Origin: Micromussa lordhowensis
Lineage: Eukaryota > Cnidaria > Anthozoa > Scleractinia > Lobophylliidae
Direction of reading: 5' to 3'
DNA: 64,000 bases
Assembly (NCBI GenBank): GCA_964020085.1
Contig: OZ026600.1
Location: 18,846,302-18,910,301 of the forward strand
The translations under genes were made by a program, and so were the position numbers. How positions within the stretch are numbered: the first letter of the stretch is position 1; each line of letters starts with the position of its first letter. This document shows, piece by piece, positions 36,701 through 60,514 of this stretch. The notes beneath the pieces are model-generated. The model was not told the DNA's origin, did no database searches, and saw only the letters and a list, made by a program, of their open reading frames with translations.

Positions 36701-37807
36701 ATGGGCAAGAACGAATCTAAGTTTCCTCAAACGTGTACAACAACCGACGGTTTGAAAATGAATTCTGTATTACTGGCGAAAAACCTGCTTTCTTCTAAGT
36801 TTGAAGACAGCGAGCTTGTCGCCAGGCCAGCGAAGGAATCGCTCAAGCGTTACACTGACTCCTCCGAAGACGTGGTACCTGCTTTGGGGTCAGTGGAGAA
36901 CATTTATTTCTTTGGAGATTGCGGATTGTTTTCTTCCATTATCACAGCCTACAACAACCACTGGAAACTACGAACCTCTCCAGATGACTGGTGGTTCTGT
37001 GTTATTAAACGAGTCGCTTGTGCAATCGACAAAAACGCCAAGAAAGAGTCCGTTCGTAAGATGTTCGTTGATCACGCAGGGAAGAAAACCATCGAGGTAG
37101 AAGTGCCCGATACAAGCATCTATACTGTCGACTACAGCTGGTTCTTTGATCAAATAGCGAAAGGAATACAAGAGAACGTGAAAGTACCCGAGTTCGTGGA
37201 TGGAATGACGGCAGATTTCAGCACCACTACTACAGTGCAGAAGATTGTTTCGCAGATTACATCAATGTATTCAGTTCAAGAGTATTTCCACTTTAAACTG
37301 GTCTTCTCGTGTGGAATCCCTGCAGTGGAGATGCTAGGTACTGAAGACGACTGGAGCAAGTTACAGTCCAAACTGAAAGTACTGCGAACACTGCTTGAAC
37401 CCATAGAGAACGACCTTGATTTGTCGTCAGAGTGGTGGGATCTTGTGGAAAAAGTATTCCGCGAATTGTTGGCTACTTACCAAGGAAGACCAGATAAAGA
37501 ATGGTGGAGTCATATTATCAGCTACGAAGAAAGCTTTGGATCAGGTGGTCAAAAACGTTACAGGGGCTGGATTACCGACTTTCTGGAGGGGACTAATCAG
37601 CCCATAGATATCGACGACATGACCACCGGCCTGGTAAGCGTTCCACTCATCATGGAAGACATTGCCCTTGGTAGGAAAGACAACGCCACACTTGTAGCGG
37701 GAATGCTGGGCTTCACTCTCCACACTGATGAAACCAAAGAGTTGTCTGTGCAGCCATTCCAAGGTTGGTCTCTTCTGCTGTCTAAAGACTCGCCATTTCG
37801 CAAGTAA
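36701..37807 (+). CDS. DUF4419 domain protein, intronless
   Basis: One uninterrupted 368-residue frame; the first in-frame ATG (36701) is taken as start. The frame is open 20 codons further upstream from a TTG, and a possible 3' splice acceptor (GGATTTAG) at about 36654 suggests a spliced 5' UTR. The sequence shows the DUF4419 hallmarks in order: an N-terminal FFGDCGLFSSIITAYNNH, SPDDWWFCVIKRVA, AGKKTIEVEVPD, DYSWFFDQI, the conserved ADFSTTT, FSCGIPAVEMLGTEDDW, the Trp pair SSEWWDLV, a second WW in DKEWWSH and the RYRGWITDFL end. This matches the usual family length. The function of DUF4419 proteins is not established; they are widespread in fungi, protists and some invertebrates. Nothing appears truncated. 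Confidence 0.85.
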   Translation: MGKNESKFPQTCTTTDGLKMNSVLLAKNLLSSKFEDSELVARPAKESLKRYTDSSEDVVPALGSVENIYFFGDCGLFSSIITAYNNHWKLRTSPDDWWFCVIKRVACAIDKNAKKESVRKMFVDHAGKKTIEVEVPDTSIYTVDYSWFFDQIAKGIQENVKVPEFVDGMTADFSTTTTVQKIVSQITSMYSVQEYFHFKLVFSCGIPAVEMLGTEDDWSKLQSKLKVLRTLLEPIENDLDLSSEWWDLVEKVFRELLATYQGRPDKEWWSHIISYEESFGSGGQKRYRGWITDFLEGTNQPIDIDDMTTGLVSVPLIMEDIALGRKDNATLVAGMLGFTLHTDETKELSVQPFQGWSLLLSKDSPFRK

Positions 37808-38540
37808 GCGACATACGACTCCCCAAATGGCATAATCTAAAGAGCCAAAACAAATAGTTTAATAGTTGGATGTTTTGTTAAATTAAATTGTACAAATGCA
37901 GCCGAATAGTGACTGTAATAATAAACCAAAGAAAAGTAACTTTGATAGACACTTTGGACACAAACAATCTAGGGCGCTTAATTTTTTAGTTATATTGGAC
38001 TCTGGGGGGTAACATTGATCTATTGATTGAAATATTCGATCCCCAGGACCACTCACTGCTATTGACTTATTCCTGTCTGAGTTCCGTGTTGTCGCAATGT
38101 TGCCATCAACTGGAGAGATAATAACAGTCCTTATTTTTACGACTGCGGCAGGATAGTGACTGTAATAGTAATCCAAAGAAAGGAAATATCAACTGTCACT
38201 TTGAACCCAGTCGTTTATATTCCAGTAATGTTGGACTCGGCAGCACACAATGAGTCTGTCACTTAAAATGTTTCACGCAGCCCTTGCTGTTTGGGAATCC
38301 TGGGTCCATTCAGTGTTATTATCTTAATCCAAACACCAAATTGCACGTATTTTTCTTGGGTTATATTGTCTGTTGTTGATAGGGTGGCTTCATGGCTGGG
38401 ACATTATTTGCCTGGAAGTTTACTGAGATGTCTGAGTTCCGAATTGTCACAATTTTGCCATCAACAAGCAATGACAATCCTTATTTCTTGGTTACTTCGT
38501 GGCCTTATAATTGTTCCAGAAGAACTCTGAAAACTTACCT
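37808..38540. repeat. Diverged duplications downstream of the DUF4419 gene
   Basis: ATAGTGACTGTAATA.TAA.CCAAAGAAA occurs at 37905 and 38153; GTCTGAGTTCCG..TTGTCACAAT.TTGCCATCAA occurs at 38075 and 38430. These look like old copies of one unit. No gene. Confidence 0.5.
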
Positions 38541-39438
38541 TGTTTTGTGCCCTTGAAAAACACATTAACGCCAGAATACATTCAGGCAGTAAGAGTGACG
38601 CTAATTTACCTTCTAACTCAAAAAACGCGACCAGAGAGCGCTAGCTTATCGTTATTAACGTCCACCCATGGGCAAATCAGTATACACGCTGAATTTTATC
38701 GGCAATCGGAGCGCGCTCTTCTACAGTTTTTCTTATAAGACACCGCGGCAATTCGTAGTCTTGTTGTCTTCGATTGACACTAAAAGTACCATCATTTTTG
38801 AGCTTACACAGGCAAATTTAGACAGTTTTATTTCTAAAATTTCGCCATTCACAAATAGATTTAGATTTGAATTTTCGTATCAAAATAGTTCAGTTGTTCA
38901 CTATGATTATTAATGAAATGCACGGTCAATGATTTACATTTAAGATAATGATGTTTAATAAATTGTCACAATAAATTATTTAACTGTACTTATGCTGTAT
39001 TTTGATCATATTAGATTGGAGGGCCTGTAACGTTATCGATCATAACTGAATTAAGATCAGTTCACTAGATATCTTGTTCAATGGTTTTACAGCCGATGCC
39101 AATCCGACAATATTCAAAGTACAAGAACCGCCTTTAAGGGACCTACCCTATTTACCGACCACCTCCCATTTCCCATTTTCTTCTATCCCCTTCCATTTGT
39201 TGTCAGAAGTCTAGAGGAGATTGCAACGGCTTAGGGAGGAGGGAGCAACGGCCGAAAAAAATAAGGAAGAAGGGAAAAACGAGGTGAAAAAATAAGGGAG
39301 AAGGGGGAATCAACACAGAGAGGGAGATGGGAGAAAATAATTTTGGTAAAGTTAATTATTTCTTGTTTTAGATGTTTCCTTGTTCTACTCGTTATTTATG
39401 GCGTTCAAGCCACAGTCTAAACAGCAAACATTTGTTCC

Positions 39439-39513
39439 CTGAGGTTCCCAGAAAGACAGAAATCATGATATATCACTGATATATCATGATTTCTGTCTTT
39501 CTGGGAACCTCAG
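39439..39513. repeat. 75-bp near-perfect palindrome
   Basis: Arms of 37 bp (CTGAGGTTCCCAGAAAGACA...ATATATCA and its exact complement) surround one central C. Intergenic. Confidence 0.9.
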
Positions 39514-39862
39514 AATGGAATCAGGTGTTTTTTAAATGGATGAGATGCAAGGGAGGGTATGATCGCAGGTTACGTTCCATATGGGCCTGTATGATACCCC
39601 GCTTCCAAGAAAATTAGCCCCCAAATCTAGAAAAGACTGGGTTAACTATCTTGCCGGCATACGTCTGGTGACTGTGGTATGATCGATCTTCACAAAATTA
39701 TTTTCGTGCTTCTTGCCACCACTGAGACAACAGCCTGCATTTTTGCTGGAAATGCACCCGCCTAGACACTAGTATTGAGGGTAATTTCCCTAGAGAAGAT
39801 GTAGCCATTCTTCTCTAACCTAACCGTTGTCCACTGACAACTCATCCACAGCGTTACTCGTC

Positions 39863-40465
39863 TTAAGGTGGTTCGAAGTAGTTTTCATTTTCCCGAGACA
39901 AGTTCACAAATTCTTTTCTAATTTATGTATGGTTCATCGTATTACTGTGAAATTTGGCACAGAACTAAAAGAAACATCATAGATTCATTACATGACATTC
40001 ATTTCAGAAAAACTGTTTCCATAGCAACCATATGACGCATTCAGTTGAGCCCCAAAAATCGAAATCTATTGCCTTTTTTAAAAAATTGGTCGGTGAAATC
40101 TTCTCAAACTGCAATATTATATGTCACCAGAAATGATCTTCAACATATTTCAGTTTAAAAAAAATCTGTAGGGTAGATTAAGAAAAAATCCTCTTTTTGA
40201 CTATTGTTCTCTTATTTTTTTTCCTGCCTACAGAATTTTTTAAAAATTCGGACTATGTATGCAGCCAATTAATCTTGGTTATCCCCGAAAAAATGAAAAA
40301 AATCCACCGAGCGGAAGCGGAAATATGAGCGATTAAAGTTATAAAAACTCCAAAATTTCGACACGACAAGATCAGCATTTGCGCATGTGCGTCAACTGCA
40401 CGCGCGAGGCTTGTTGATTAGAACCCAGTTTGCGCGCGCCATAAAACTGTTTCGAACCACCGGAA
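39863..40465. mobile_element. Non-autonomous element with GGTGGTTCGAA ends
   Basis: TTAA-GGTGGTTCGAAGTAGTTTT at the left is inverted by AAAACTGTTTCGAACCACC-GGAA at the right. The flanks fit a decayed TTAA duplication, similar in plan to the element at 8304-8885. AT-rich, non-coding. Confidence 0.6.
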
Positions 40466-43400
40466 TAGGCCTCTATTTCGCCGACCACGTGACCAAAAGA
40501 AACGGAGGCTCTGGAGGCAAGCTACAGAAAACAAAACAATCAAAAACCAAACTACTTAGTCGTCGACGACTAAATAATAGCGTTTAGTTGTAGACAACGC
40601 ATCTCACATACAATATTTCTAGTCTTTGGAGGCACTTAACTATCTTCTCCTCTTAAATCAGTTGTTTTCGGACCCTCAGTTCGGTGTAATGTAGCTACGT
40701 CACACAACACTCCTCAAGAACGTTTCCTTTATTGAGGAACAAAGAAAATGAATCTCGCTGTTTGCTTGAAACCGTTTATTTTTGTTTAGATATGATTCAT
40801 TCCCATAAGATTATGAATGTCAACTACAAATATAAACATGAAGTCATTGTATTTTTGAACACAAAAATAATCCCCTCAAAATACTGTGGGGCGTACATAA
40901 CAAAAATTAAAAGCAGAGGTCTATAGTTAATTTCTTGTTAAAAGTGACTAAAACGTTAGGCACTTGATCAAACAAGTAAGGGATATCATCACCACAGAGA
41001 AAGTTGTCTCGATTCTTGATTACGTTATTAATTCTTCTTAGCAATGTAGGAAATGCATGGAGACAAGACAGGAGAACTTGTAATCTACCGTTAAAGCCAA
41101 CACCCTTGAGACTCGTAGGTTTCATTTGGTCTTGGATATCAAATAGACCAATATAAATTTCGATATATCAAAATTCAGCCTAAAACAATAGACCTCAGCA
41201 CGAGGCTCCGGAGAATAACTACAGAGTTTGTGGGGTTTATTCCCCAGAGCCTCGTGCTGAGGCCTATTGTTTTAGGCTGCATTTGATATATCAAAATTGG
41301 TCTATTATAGTGCAATCTTTGTGTACATCAGTGGTCTTTCATATGCTAATTAGCATAACAATTCCGATGTTCCATAAAATAACCACACCTCTCCCATGAA
41401 GGTTTTTTCTTGGTTTGACCCCTTCCCCCTAAAAATCTTGGCTTTTGACACCCACCTCTCCTCTGCAATTTCCAATAACCCTCCTTGGGGTGGGTAGGAA
41501 TATTTTCTGGAACTACACATTATGAATGCAATATGCCAAAATGAGCTCTCCAATCATTTCCTTTCAAACTTGGCATTTAATCATTCAATTTTCGTATTCT
41601 AATTCTTCATCATGCTAGCTAATTGTTCATACTTTTAATAAAAGCCAAAATTTTAAAATTACGACGGAAACAATGATGTCAGCAAAGATGTAACTATAAG
41701 GAGCACATCTTTCCAAGGCGTTCTGGTAGTGCAGGTCGACTAAAACAACTTAGGATATGCATGTCGTTGGGATCATAATTCAAAATTCTCCCAACAAGTA
41801 CAATGTAAATGTCCAAAGACCGGGGGTGCATGCAATTACAACTTGTAAACTACAACAGCTCGTACATTTGGTTAACTAGAGTATCATTGCCAGGAAATAA
41901 CATTCCCATGGACTGGAAAAAATAAAGAACTCAAGAACAATATTATTAATACTCCATAACAATCAAATCTAAACAAAGGTTACACTGTACAGGACAATAA
42001 TGCATTAATGACTGCCACACTTAGTAAAGTGTCAGACAAAGGCTACCATACATGTAGGTAAAATTGAAGAACCTCATTGTGAGCAATAACTCACAGTGGA
42101 GAGCTAGACTGACAGTTGCTTCTTGTGAGAAAACTTAACATGAAGAAGCTGAAACTGCAACTGAATCTTCCCTTTCCTAATTAAACAATTAACCTTCCCC
42201 TTACCTATTTAATGTTACATACAGTGTATAAGACAAAAACTACAAGCCTTCCTGACAAGTACAAAGTTAGGTACATGTACGCAAAAATAAAAACTCTTTA
42301 TGGGTTCAGACTCTTTGTCCATCTTAACCTACACCATCATTGTGCCAATAGTGATGTTCCATGCAAATAAGAAATAAGTTTCATTTACTCGTACAGCCCG
42401 AGTGTCATTTTACTGCACTTTGCTATCTCAAGGACATTGCATTCCCTTGTAAATCTTCCTCTTACCGATGCTGCCACATTTGTAAGGTGTTTTGGGTAAG
42501 TAATAATAAATACTACAAAACCAGTCAATTTTAAACATTTACAAGAGGTGACAAATGCTGAGAAAACTCTTGTCAGTGACTATAATTATTTAACTTCTCT
42601 ATTTAACTACAGCACCCCACCCAGCTCTATTTCAAATTCAGCTCTGTCAGCTATTGTACAAAGGTTTATTTGTCACTCAACTGTTACTTTCATTATGTTG
42701 CTTTATTATATTATAAACCTAATTCGGTTAACTTGTAATCTAAGATGAGTGTTATCAATTTCTGGGCAGTTTGGCCCTTAGGTTTTTAACGTGTGATTAG
42801 TTACTTGAGCTGGGCAATTTGGAAGAATAAAATAGAAAATAATAGAGATGGCAGTCTTTTTGTGAACAGACTAATGATGAGAAAACATCCGAATGATATG
42901 CTTTGTAAAAATATAAAAGTTGAATCCAAGCGAAAGAAATGAAAGGTCTGTTTTACTTAAATTCACAGAGTACTTTAAAGATCCATATTTTTGCAAGAAA
43001 TAACTAGAGCTGATTTTATAATTTTTATACAACATTAACTTCTTAGAACTGCTTGAAGTTTAGGATTGAAATCCACAACTCGAAGCCTAAAAAAAGTACA
43101 GAGTTTCTTGAGAAGTCTGCAACTTACTTTGCTAATAATTTGCTTAATTTGCCAACTTAATTAACCAATAACATTGATTTCTTGTCTGCATGCTTCAACC
43201 TTGGTTATTGGTCCAAGTGTAAAACATTTTGCTATCCTCTGTTCTCTCAATTAATGACACTGTTATGACCAGAAGCTGTAGCTGTTGCTTGACATTTGTT
43301 TATTTTCACTGCAGCTATGTTTGTCATTTTGTGCACGGTGTACATGGAGATTAAACCAGTTCAAAAAAACAATTTGTGAGTACATTTGTTGGCATTTACC

Positions 43401-44311
43401 AGTTTCCCAAAAATACTGTGCTTATTTTAAATTGAAGCAGCCCAGTTTAAGTAGTTGCAGTGTATCTTATCACTTCCAGTTCTAGTCAACAATTAAGTTA
43501 TTTCTAGACGCACAAAACATTTCAAAACCATGTTATAACTTAAAAGCGTTTAAACTTTCATGTGAATTTAAAGCTAAGAAATAACTTTTCTACAAGTAGA
43601 TCTAGTTTGACTGAGTTATTCAAGTACAACAGACTAGCCTTTATTCGAATTTTAAACTTCCTATTACGAGATCAGTTTTACATGTATCTGTAGGATCTAT
43701 TCACATCACACAAACAAATCTGTTGAAAATACTGGGGGCTATGAAACAATAAGATCATGTAAAATGAACAGGCCTTAAGATGCATGACCAAGTCAACTTC
43801 TCTGTTCATGAATTTCAAGTGCTAGTGGAATTATTATTCATCCTCTTTTTACCACTTTACTCATGGCCCAAATCCATAAAAAAAGTCCAATGCCTCACAA
43901 AATAAAACTTAATTATACAAAGTACATCCAAAGACATCCCAGCTCGCATTAACCTGTACAAAGATATTTTGCTTTCACTCCTGATGGTTTACATTTGTAA
44001 TCTTAGTGTTAATCACCTTGTTGCATTAACATACATGTTAATTATTTAGTAAGTGTCTCATGAGGCACTGTTGTTTATTATTGTCCTTCATTATAGGCAC
44101 TTCCCGAGAAAATTATGTCAGATAATTATTTCTATTATGAAGTATAAATTTTCTACTTGATATTAAGTCAACTGTCTGGAGTTTGCTTTCAGTTTTGTCC
44201 TTGACATTTTTTATGATGTCACAATGACGAACAAAAATCTTATTTCATTCCATTAATCACAGCGTCACCCTTGATTTAATTACATCTTAAGAGGACTGTC
44301 TCCAAATTCAT
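40466..44311. other. 3' flank / possible 3' UTR of Ena/VASP, no other gene seen
   Basis: AT-rich with many reverse-strand AATAAA possibilities (seen as TTTATT on +). One foldback lies at 41149-41307 (AATAGACC...CCTCAGCACGAGGCTC and GAGCCTCGTGCTGAGG...TTGGTCTATT). No codon-like stretch with splice sites was found on either strand. Confidence 0.5.
41149..41307. repeat. Foldback element
   Basis: Arms of about 65 bp, including GATATATCAAAATT.AGCCTA and CAATAG.CCTCAGCACGAGG, are inverted around a 30-bp core. Confidence 0.8.
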
Positions 44312-55045
<10,734 letters not shown>

Positions 55046-55627
55046 ACTGAAGTATGACAATCAATGATTATCGTTACAAGGCAATTGAACAATCCAATGC
55101 TCGTCTGAACGACTGCTATTCCAAAACTGCTCAATGAATAACTCGTAAGATTGGGAAATTCAAGCTCGGGTATTTCAAAATCGCCGCACCCAAACTGTTC
55201 TTTCTCTTGAATTGGTCGACTGCACTCGACTCGGATGCCGTCTAAGTCCCGTGATTAAGAAATAAAGGTCCACAACAATTCAATAGAGCGCCGATTGGAA
55301 CGTTCACTTCCGAAAATTGGGCCACAAGGAAGGCATGAGAGTCTTTATCTTGTGGTGTATTCCACCGGATATGCCCACCTCACACTGCCGCCATTGCCGC
55401 CATATGACGTCATTCGAACTCGCCCCAATCTGCCACTCGGGCGATATCACCCCCACGTGATTTTTCTTGTTTGTTCCGCATACCTGGGTAAGGTTGGTAG
55501 TCTGCCTGGTAGTCTCCTCTACAACTGTAGTCTCCTCCGCAGCCGTTTTTTTTTACAGAATCGTGAAGAATTAGAACGACAGGAAAAGGAGCTTCAAGTG
55601 GTAAACGAAGAAATAATTAAACCACGC

Positions 55628-56287
55628 CAGGAGCCCATTACCCATTACGATTGTCTTTTAAAATACTGTCGGAACCCCTCCAAAGAGGATTCCTTCAAGG
55701 TGTCCGCCATATTTATTTCCCATGTGGACGAGTCATAGCCCATTGCAGAAACGTGAGAGGACTGGGACGAGTTTCTTATATTGATTAGATTGAAAATCTA
55801 AACATTTCAACTGAAATGTTACTGAATGAAAAGCTACCCAGCCAAGTTTGAGAGTTTTCAGTTGAAAATTGTTCAAATGGGAGAATCTCAAAAGTTGCAA
55901 AATTCCATACTCCTTATAATTTTGTGGCTTGTCTACCCAATCCATACAAACTCTCTATTTTAGGTGATATTTGAAGAGCTACCATTTAACCATTTTCCTT
56001 CTCTAAATACTTCTATTCTTGGTAAATATTCTCAAATATAGATGATCTTTCATTTGAATATCTTAGTTTTTCAAACAAACGGAAAACAACCATACTCTTT
56101 CCCAGTCCTCTCACGTTTCTGCAATTGCCTATTCCTAGTTACGTATTAACAGTCTCTTACGCAATCGCTTATGATTGGTTACCCAACTAATTCGCGGGAA
56201 AGGCTGGTTTAAAAATAACTCTACTTGTGAAAACGCCGTTTCACAGACTCTGTATGGAAGTTGCACGCTCCGGGTAATGGGCTCCTG
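55628..56287. mobile_element. Non-autonomous DNA transposon inserted in BEL/Pao gag
   Basis: The ends are exact inverted repeats, CAGGAGCCCATTACCC and GGGTAATGGGCTCCTG, 660 bp apart. A second inverted pair lies inside (GCAGAAACGTGAGAGGACTGGG at about 55744 and its reverse complement at about 56104). The flanks are imperfect duplicates (CCACGC/CGACGC). Removing it rejoins gag as KPRQ-ELENEVDE, so the insertion boundary is well supported. No coding capacity. Confidence 0.75.
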
Positions 56288-57813
56288 ACGACGCCAGGAA
56301 TTGGAAAACGAAGTAGATGAGCATTTGATTCTAGAACAGGAATTACCGAGGAATATCATTCGCTTCCCTCACAACAGAATAAATCAATTGCAAACCCTCA
56401 GCAACACCAAGAAAACAAGGCAGCTCAAAAATCACGCGACCACGTGTACGCAGTTGAAACAACATCCGTTCCATCAATGTTTCTGACGCCGGTTCCATCG
56501 CTAATAACCGTGAAATGCATGGGCAATTGGAAAGAATCCGAATTCCAATTTTTTCAGGAAATAAGATGGACTTTCAACGCTGGAACGCGGCTTTCACAAG
56601 TTGTGTTGACATGACTTCATTATCGCCGCAATTCAAGATGTTGCGCTTGGAGGCATGTCTAGCCGGAGAGGCCGCGAACACAATTAAAGGATTAGGATAC
56701 TCATTATCATTACGGGATAATAAGCATCGTCATTCTAGAAGGTTTACTAGAAGCTATTTCAGCGACAAGAACGGAAAAGGCAATCAAAAGTGTTGTGTAT
56801 GTACCGGGAACCAAGTACTGTTACAGTGTGAAGCATTTCAAAAACTTCCCGTTGACGAAAGATGGCAAATTGTCAAACGATTTGGTCTGTGCTTCCGATG
56901 TTTGGCGGATAACCATCATGGCAAGCCCTGCCCAAGAAGCAAGCAATGTGGCATTAACGGATATACAGGAACTCATCAAAATATAAGGCGCCACCTGCTC
57001 AATTTCGTCTGCGACCAGAAGCAGAATCGTACGTTCAAACTTCGACCACGCCCCTTCAGCCAACGACCAACGCAAATGAGAGATCGAGAGAAACCGTGGA
57101 GGGGAATGGTACCAGGCAATCCGTTACTATGGAAACGTTTGGACATCAAGAAGGACAACCAGAGGTGGCGTTACGAACAGTCCCGATCATCTGAAAGAAC
57201 GGAAACAGGAGAATTATGGTTTACTGTTTGTTAGATGAAGGTAGTGACACGACTTATGTGAATGAAGATGTCGTTAGCGAGCTCGGACTAACAGGCGAGA
57301 AAGAACCAATCACAATCAACGTAGCAAATGACCAAACCCTCCGCTTTATGTCAAGCTCATTTGAGATTGGACTTGAGAGTACCGACGGCCGAGTAGACAC
57401 GAAGAAAACCGCCAAGACTTCAAACAAAATCTGCGGTGGTTTGTTAACGTTCCCAAGGCTCGCAAAGGGAAATCGAATCGACGTAGTTCTGGGAGCAGAC
57501 CATTACGAACTGATTTATTCGATGAAAGAAATGACTGGAGACCCGAATGAACCCTGCGCGAGACTATGCCCCATAGGATGGACTGCCATTGGAAAGATTC
57601 AGAACCTGGACACAAAGGAGAGTCACTGCACTGGCTTCCATCGCATATTTCGTCTGCAAATCGAGAGAGGAGAGCCCACGTTACCTGAGAAGGACACCTT
57701 AGAGCTAAACCACTTGCTGAAACGTTTCTGGGATCTGGAAAGCATTGGAATTATCCCAACCGGTCCGCAGCTGACACCGGAAGATAAGTTGGCATGGGAT
57801 AAAGGAAGTAGCC

Positions 57814-58479
57814 GTGGCATATCAACAGGTGATTAACGACTACTTGGATAAGAAGTATATTCGCCGTGTTCCTGATGATGAGCTAACGCCCAAATGTCGG
57901 TGGCTCGTACCCCACTATCCAGTCGTGCGACCGGAGAAAGCAACATCCAAAGTGCGACTAGTCTTCGACCGTTCAGCGCCTTTTGAGGGAAAGAGTTTAA
58001 ATACTGAAGCCCTAACCAGACCGAAACTTCAAAGTGACGTCTTTGACATCCTCGTGAAGTTCAAAAAGGAATGGGTGGCTCTCGTTGGAGACATCAGTCA
58101 AATGTGCTACCAGCTTCTGTTATTTCCAGAAGACCGACCGATGCATCGTTTTCTTTGGCGAAACATGGAGATTAACAAAGAACCCGAAGTGTACGAGTTT
58201 CTCCGCTTCGTGTTTGGTGGTTGCTACTGCCCATTCTGTGCGCAATTTACCTGGCAGAAGCATGCAGAAATCCACTCGTACTCTCTGGCTGCGAGTGCAG
58301 TAAAGAATCTTTGTTACATGGATGATCTCATGCCGTCCGTGGATATCATTAAGAAGGCCATAGAAACAAGACGCCAGTTGACAGAGATGGGCGATAAAGC
58401 TGGATTCCACGTGAGAAAGTGGGTTTCGAATCTTCACGGAAGTGTTAGCAGATGTTTCCGTAGATGTCCGTGCTTCTGA
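57814..58479 (+). pseudogene. BEL/Pao reverse transcriptase fragment
   Basis: A 221-codon open stretch carries palm/finger motifs: KCRWLVPHYPVVRPEKAT, KVRLVFDRSAPFEGKSLN, LVGDISQMCYQLLLFPEDRP, HRFLWRN, LRFVFGG and the active site NLCYMDDLM. The first catalytic Asp is in GDISQMC. The frame breaks at about 58440 after KWVSN and the RT/RNase H region continues in other frames, so this is a fragment of a longer pol. Confidence 0.85.
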
Positions 58480-60124
58480 AATTGATCTAGAGAAGAACTC
58501 ATTGCCCGTAACGAAAACGCTTGGTGTGTCCTGGACCGCACGAGAAGACCAGTTCCTGTTTTATTATTCGCCTCCTTCGAAGGACTTTGAATTCACTTAG
58601 CGGAACGTCCTAAAGAAGACAGCAACCTTATTTGATCCACTTGGATTTTTCTCCCCGTTCGTGGTTAAAGCAAAGCTGTCCATGCAGAAAGCATGGCTGG
58701 ACGCATTGGAATGGGATGAAGGCCTCCCGTCTGAGCAAAGAGAACAATGGAAGACCTGGTTCAGCGAATTGCCCCTCCTTGAAGAAATCAAAATTCCGCG
58801 TTGTTTAAAAGACACAAGTAAGAAAGAAAGCTCTATCACTCTGCACACCTTCTCCGACGCAGCCGTCTATAGCGGACACAAATTCGACGATGGAAGTGTC
58901 ACTACTCGTCTTATCGCATCCAAGACCCGTTTGGCTCCGTTTAAGACTGTGAGCTTTCCTACGCTTGAGCTTATGGGCGCTGTCATCGGTCTACGATTGG
59001 CAAATCAAGTCTGTTCAGCACTCGGATCCCTTCAAGCAATGTCACATACTGGGTGGACCACTTGAATGTGGGCTATTGGATCAGGGGACAGAGCCGCGAA
59101 TATAAACCCTTCGTTGCTTACCTCGTGGGCGAGATTCACGAAAAATATAACCCTGACCAACGGCGTTACATACCAACAGATATGAATCCCGCAGATCTTG
59201 GAACCAGAGGGATGACAGCGCAAGAGCTAACCGACAGTACAAAGTGGTGGAACACGGGCCTAATTTCCTATACAGTCCCGAGGCAGAGTGACCTGAACGC
59301 AAGTTTGACAAACCGTCACGTGAAGCACTATGCGAGCGCAAATAAACATCCAGACCGATTAACGAAAGCTCAACAAGCTACAATGCCATTCAGCGGTTGG
59401 TCAATGAGCCCGAAGTAGAAGAAGTAGAGTGGCGTTTAGAACCCTCCAGATATTCCAAGTGGTATAAAGTGAAACCCAAAGGACAGTTGGAGGTCGGATT
59501 ATCATTGGTGCGGGTCAAAAGTTTGGTAGAACGATTTGTCAGCAACTGCCGTAGGCCTGAAAATCACATAGTACTTGGAGAACTAACTCCAGTAGAGCTC
59601 ATGACAGTCAAAACAGCAATCATCAGAGAAGCCCAAAATGAAGCATACAGTGACGAAATCGAGGCACTGGCAAAGAACAAACCTCTCCCGCGGAAATCCA
59701 CCCAGGATTGTACATTCGAACACGAGGCTGCGGCACTCCAACGATCACCCAAATGATGTAAAATTCCCTATTATTTTGCCAAAGAGGAATCATGTCACCC
59801 GACTAATTGTGAAGTACCATCACGAAAGTGAAGGCCATCAGATGGCTGTGAACTACACCATGAACCACTTGCGAGAGAAGTACCTAGTTATCCATGTCCG
59901 TGAGGAGGTCAAACGAGTAAACAGAGACTGCCGTGAATGTGCAAGGCATTTTAAAGTCCAGCCAGTCCAGCAGCAAATGGCTCCATTGCCAAAGATCCGT
60001 CTCCAAAACCGTTCGCTAACTATGGAGTTGATTTTGGAGGACCGTACCTTACCGTTCAAGGGCGTGGACGATCTCGTGCCATTGTTTGTTTTTGTGCTTG
60101 CAAACACACTGCTGCCATTAAGAG

Positions 60125-60514
60125 ATGGCGACTTCATTGGATACTGGGGCGTTCCTCAACGCTTTGGTGCGAATGGCGGCAAGGAGAGGATGGCCGACGA
60201 AAATGCTGAGTGACAATGGAACGAATTTCCTGGGTGCCGAGAAAGAGATCAGGGACTTAGTGAATCAACTAGAGCATGATCGGCGCCAGCGTATGACATC
60301 AAATCACGGCGTCACTTGGTATTGGAATCCTCCGGCTGCTCCCCATTTTGGAGGTGTGTTTGAATCGATGATCAAATCGTCAAAGCGAGCAATTTATGCT
60401 GTCCTGAAAGATGCAGATATCAACGACGAAGAGCTGCAAACAACATTCATTGGAGTCGAAAGTCTAATGAACTCAAGACCGCTGATCACATCGAGTGACG
60501 AGTCCGCCGAATGA
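60125..60514 (+). pseudogene. BEL/Pao integrase core fragment
   Basis: The frame contains AFLNALVRMAARRGWP, MLSDNGTNFLGAEKEIRDL, WYWNPPAAPHFGGVFE and LMNSRPL, the DDE integrase segment with the second Asp (SDNG) and the Glu (GVFESMIK). The region with the first catalytic Asp, just upstream, is frame-disrupted. The frame stops after SSDESAE. Confidence 0.85.
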
